A stretch of 8,001 nucleotides of DNA from Rhodospira sp. (lineage in GTDB: Bacteria; Pseudomonadota; Alphaproteobacteria; Rhodospirillales; Rhodospirillaceae): contig JANQGN010000266.1 in the NCBI GenBank assembly GCA_028277295.1, positions 1-8,001 of the forward strand, given 5' to 3'. Below, piece by piece: positions 6,755-8,001 of this stretch. Numbering within the stretch: the first letter of the stretch is position 1; every line of letters starts with the position of its first letter. Made by a program: the position numbers and the translations under genes. Under the pieces are notes generated by a model. That model did no database searches and had not been told where the DNA came from. It saw nothing but the letters and a program-made list of their open reading frames with translations.

Positions 6755-7741
6755 TCATGGAGACGGACCGTCGGCGTCCGTCTCCCCCATCCCGGCAGCC
6801 GGCGCCGCCGGCCACAGCCAGGCCGCGCCGCGCACGCCGCTCGAATCCCCATGCCGTGGTGGGCGTAGCGCCGTGGCCACGGTGTCGGAAAACACCCAGC
6901 GCGGCCACGCCGCCGGCACGACCTCGTACAGCAGCGGCAGGTTGGAGAGCCCACCGCCCAGCACCACGACCTCCGGGTCCAGCACATTGAGCACCGTGGC
7001 GGTGGCCCGGGCCAGACGCTCGGCGTAGCGCGACAGGGTGTCGCGGCAAGCAAGGTCGCCGGCCTCGGCGCGCGCGGCGATCTCCGGCCCCTCCAGGCGC
7101 GCCCCGGTGACCCGGGCGTGGTCGGCGGCCAGGCCGGGGCCGCTGAGGAACGTCTCGATGCAGCCCGACAGGCCGCAATAGCAGGATGGGCCAGGCCGCT
7201 CGGCATCGGTTGGCCAGGGCAGGGGATTGTGCCCCCATTCGCCGCCAATGGCATTGGGACCGCTCACCGGGCGGCCGTCCACGACGAGACCGCCGCCCAC
7301 GCCCGTCCCCAGGATGATTCCGAACACCACCCGCGCGCCAACGGCGGCGCCATCGCTGGCCTCGGACAAGGCGAAACAGTCGGCGTCATTGGCCATTCGC
7401 ACCGGCCGGCGCAGCGCTGTCGCCAGGTCCTTGTCAAGCGGCCGGCCGATCAGCCAGGTGGAATTGGCGTTTTTCACCAGCCCGGTGGCCGGTGAGAGGG
7501 TGCCCGGAATGCCCACCCCCACCGACGCGCCGCCGGACCTGGCGCCGGTCTCCCGCTCCAGCGCCGCCACCAGGTCGGCCACCGCCCGCACCGTGGCCTC
7601 ATAGTCGCCGCGCGGCGTGGCCACCCGGCGGCGCGCGCGCTCCCGTCCGGCACCGTCCAGCGCCAGGCCCTCGATCTTCGTGCCGCCAAGGTCGATGCCG
7701 ATGCGCGGCCGCGCCGTGGGGTCTTCCAGGGTGCCCGTCAT
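6755..7741 (-). CDS. mak: ROK-family fructokinase (Mak-type sugar kinase)
   Basis: This cytoplasmic kinase transfers phosphate from ATP to fructose, and in Mak enzymes also to mannose, feeding hexose 6-phosphate into central metabolism. Numbering from ATG 7741 (328 residues), the ATP motif DLGGTK is at 17-22 and the catalytic-type NDAD at 118-121. A second nucleotide-binding loop, GTGVGGG, is at 145-151. The ROK zinc site is GHNPLPW followed by CYCGLSGCIETF, with His171, Cys187, Cys189 and Cys194 as ligands. The segments VKNANSTWL and HGDSSGVRGAAWLWP closely match E. coli Mak as I remember it and argue for a fructokinase over NagK or glucokinase. About 17 extra residues follow WLWP at the C-terminus. 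The start is uncertain: a GTG at 7762 would add seven residues, but neither start has a good ribosome binding site. ATG 7741 is closer to the usual family start just before IGIDLGG. The gene converges on the macroglobulin gene and diverges from the MBL-fold gene. Confidence 0.92.
   Translation of the reverse strand: MTGTLEDPTARPRIGIDLGGTKIEGLALDGAGRERARRRVATPRGDYEATVRAVADLVAALERETGARSGGASVGVGIPGTLSPATGLVKNANSTWLIGRPLDKDLATALRRPVRMANDADCFALSEASDGAAVGARVVFGIILGTGVGGGLVVDGRPVSGPNAIGGEWGHNPLPWPTDAERPGPSCYCGLSGCIETFLSGPGLAADHARVTGARLEGPEIAARAEAGDLACRDTLSRYAERLARATATVLNVLDPEVVVLGGGLSNLPLLYEVVPAAWPRWVFSDTVATALRPPRHGDSSGVRGAAWLWPAAPAAGMGETDADGPSP
6759..6785. terminator. Hairpin between convergent genes, inside the kinase 3' end
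   Basis: GGAGACGGAC (6759-6768) is the exact reverse complement of GTCCGTCTCC (6776-6785), with a 7-base loop. It begins 23 bases after the macroglobulin stop codon, so it could end that transcript. On the other strand it encodes most of the last ten residues of the kinase (GETDADGPSP). No T-run follows on either side, so any termination would be non-canonical. A smaller stem-loop (TGACG 6733-6737 with CGTCA 6745-6749) overlaps the macroglobulin stop codon. Confidence 0.5.
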
Positions 7742-7794
7742 GCGCGCGATGATATCCGCCACCCGCCCGCTTGCGAAGCCCGGCCAGGCACGCT
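7742..7794. promoter_or_regulatory. Short divergent intergenic region
   Basis: About 50 bases separate the kinase start (minus strand) from the MBL-fold gene start (plus strand). Both promoters must lie here or inside the opposing genes. I cannot identify a convincing -35/-10 pair or operator. TTGCGA at 7771-7776 and CGCTAT at 7791-7796 are only 14 bases apart, too close for a normal sigma-70 promoter. Confidence 0.3.
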
Positions 7795-8001
7795 ATGCCC
7801 AGGAGCATGACCCAGACACCACCACCGCTGGCCGAGGACGGCCTGACCTTCCCGTTCCCGGATCCTCCGGCGCCCGGCGCGGTCATCCCGGTGGCACCCG
7901 GCGTCCTGTGGCTGCGCATGCCGCTGCCCTTCGCGCTGGACCATATCAACCTGTGGGCCCTGGAGGACGGCGACGGCTGGACCCTGGTGGACACCGGCAT
8001 C
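7795..8001 (+). CDS. MBL-fold metallo-hydrolase, N-terminal fragment (cut by window edge)
   Basis: The frame stays open to the last base, giving 69 residues of a longer protein. After a Pro-rich leader comes GVLWLRMPLPFALDHINLW, then a short DGDGW turn and TLVDTGI. This is the first beta-hairpin of the metallo-beta-lactamase fold, ending with the conserved Asp of the VDTG motif. Family members usually hydrolyse thioesters, lactones or similar substrates, or act as glyoxalase II-like enzymes, using a di-metal site built on HxHxDH. That motif would lie just past the window, so activity and substrate cannot be assigned. Start choice is uncertain: ATG 7795 has an AGG six bases upstream, while ATG 7807 (MTQTPPP) has AGGAG only one base away, which is too close to act as its site. 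It is transcribed divergently from the fructokinase gene. Confidence 0.82.
   Translation, partial: MPRSMTQTPPPLAEDGLTFPFPDPPAPGAVIPVAPGVLWLRMPLPFALDHINLWALEDGDGWTLVDTGI

Overview
The window comes from a high-GC genome (roughly 70% GC by eye) with strong G/C preference at third codon positions. The protein families point to an alphaproteobacterium, most likely in or near Rhodospirillales. That placement is an inference from protein style and composition; no rRNA or other marker gene is present.

Layout: (1) 42-854 (+) is an OmpA-family lipoprotein with a complete peptidoglycan-binding domain. (2) 855-1347 is a gene-free stretch of about 490 bases. Its first 350 bases are packed with inverted repeats: two strong hairpins, then a mosaic of AT-richer palindromes that looks like a MITE-type or intergenic repeat. 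(3) 1348-6735 (+) is a 1795-residue exported alpha-2-macroglobulin with an intact CVEQ thioester motif, and it takes up two thirds of the window. (4) 6755-7741 (-) is a ROK-family fructokinase of the Mak type, convergent with the macroglobulin gene and only 19 bases from it. (5) 7795-8001 (+) is the start of a metallo-beta-lactamase-fold hydrolase, divergent from the kinase and cut by the window edge.

How they relate: the OmpA-like lipoprotein and the macroglobulin are both cell-envelope proteins. One would tether the outer membrane to peptidoglycan; the other would trap proteases in the periplasm. The hairpin-rich gap suggests separate transcription units. The usual partner of thioester-type bacterial macroglobulins, the penicillin-binding protein PBP1C (pbpC), is not next to the gene here. 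The kinase and the MBL-fold protein look like ordinary metabolic genes facing away from each other across a short gap.

I see no CRISPR array, tRNA, rRNA, transposase, prophage gene or convincing new multigene system. The points most worth a second look are the palindrome mosaic at 880-1204, the helical N-terminal extension and missing lipobox of the macroglobulin, and the kinase's C-terminal tail, which is encoded by a hairpin lying between the convergent genes.
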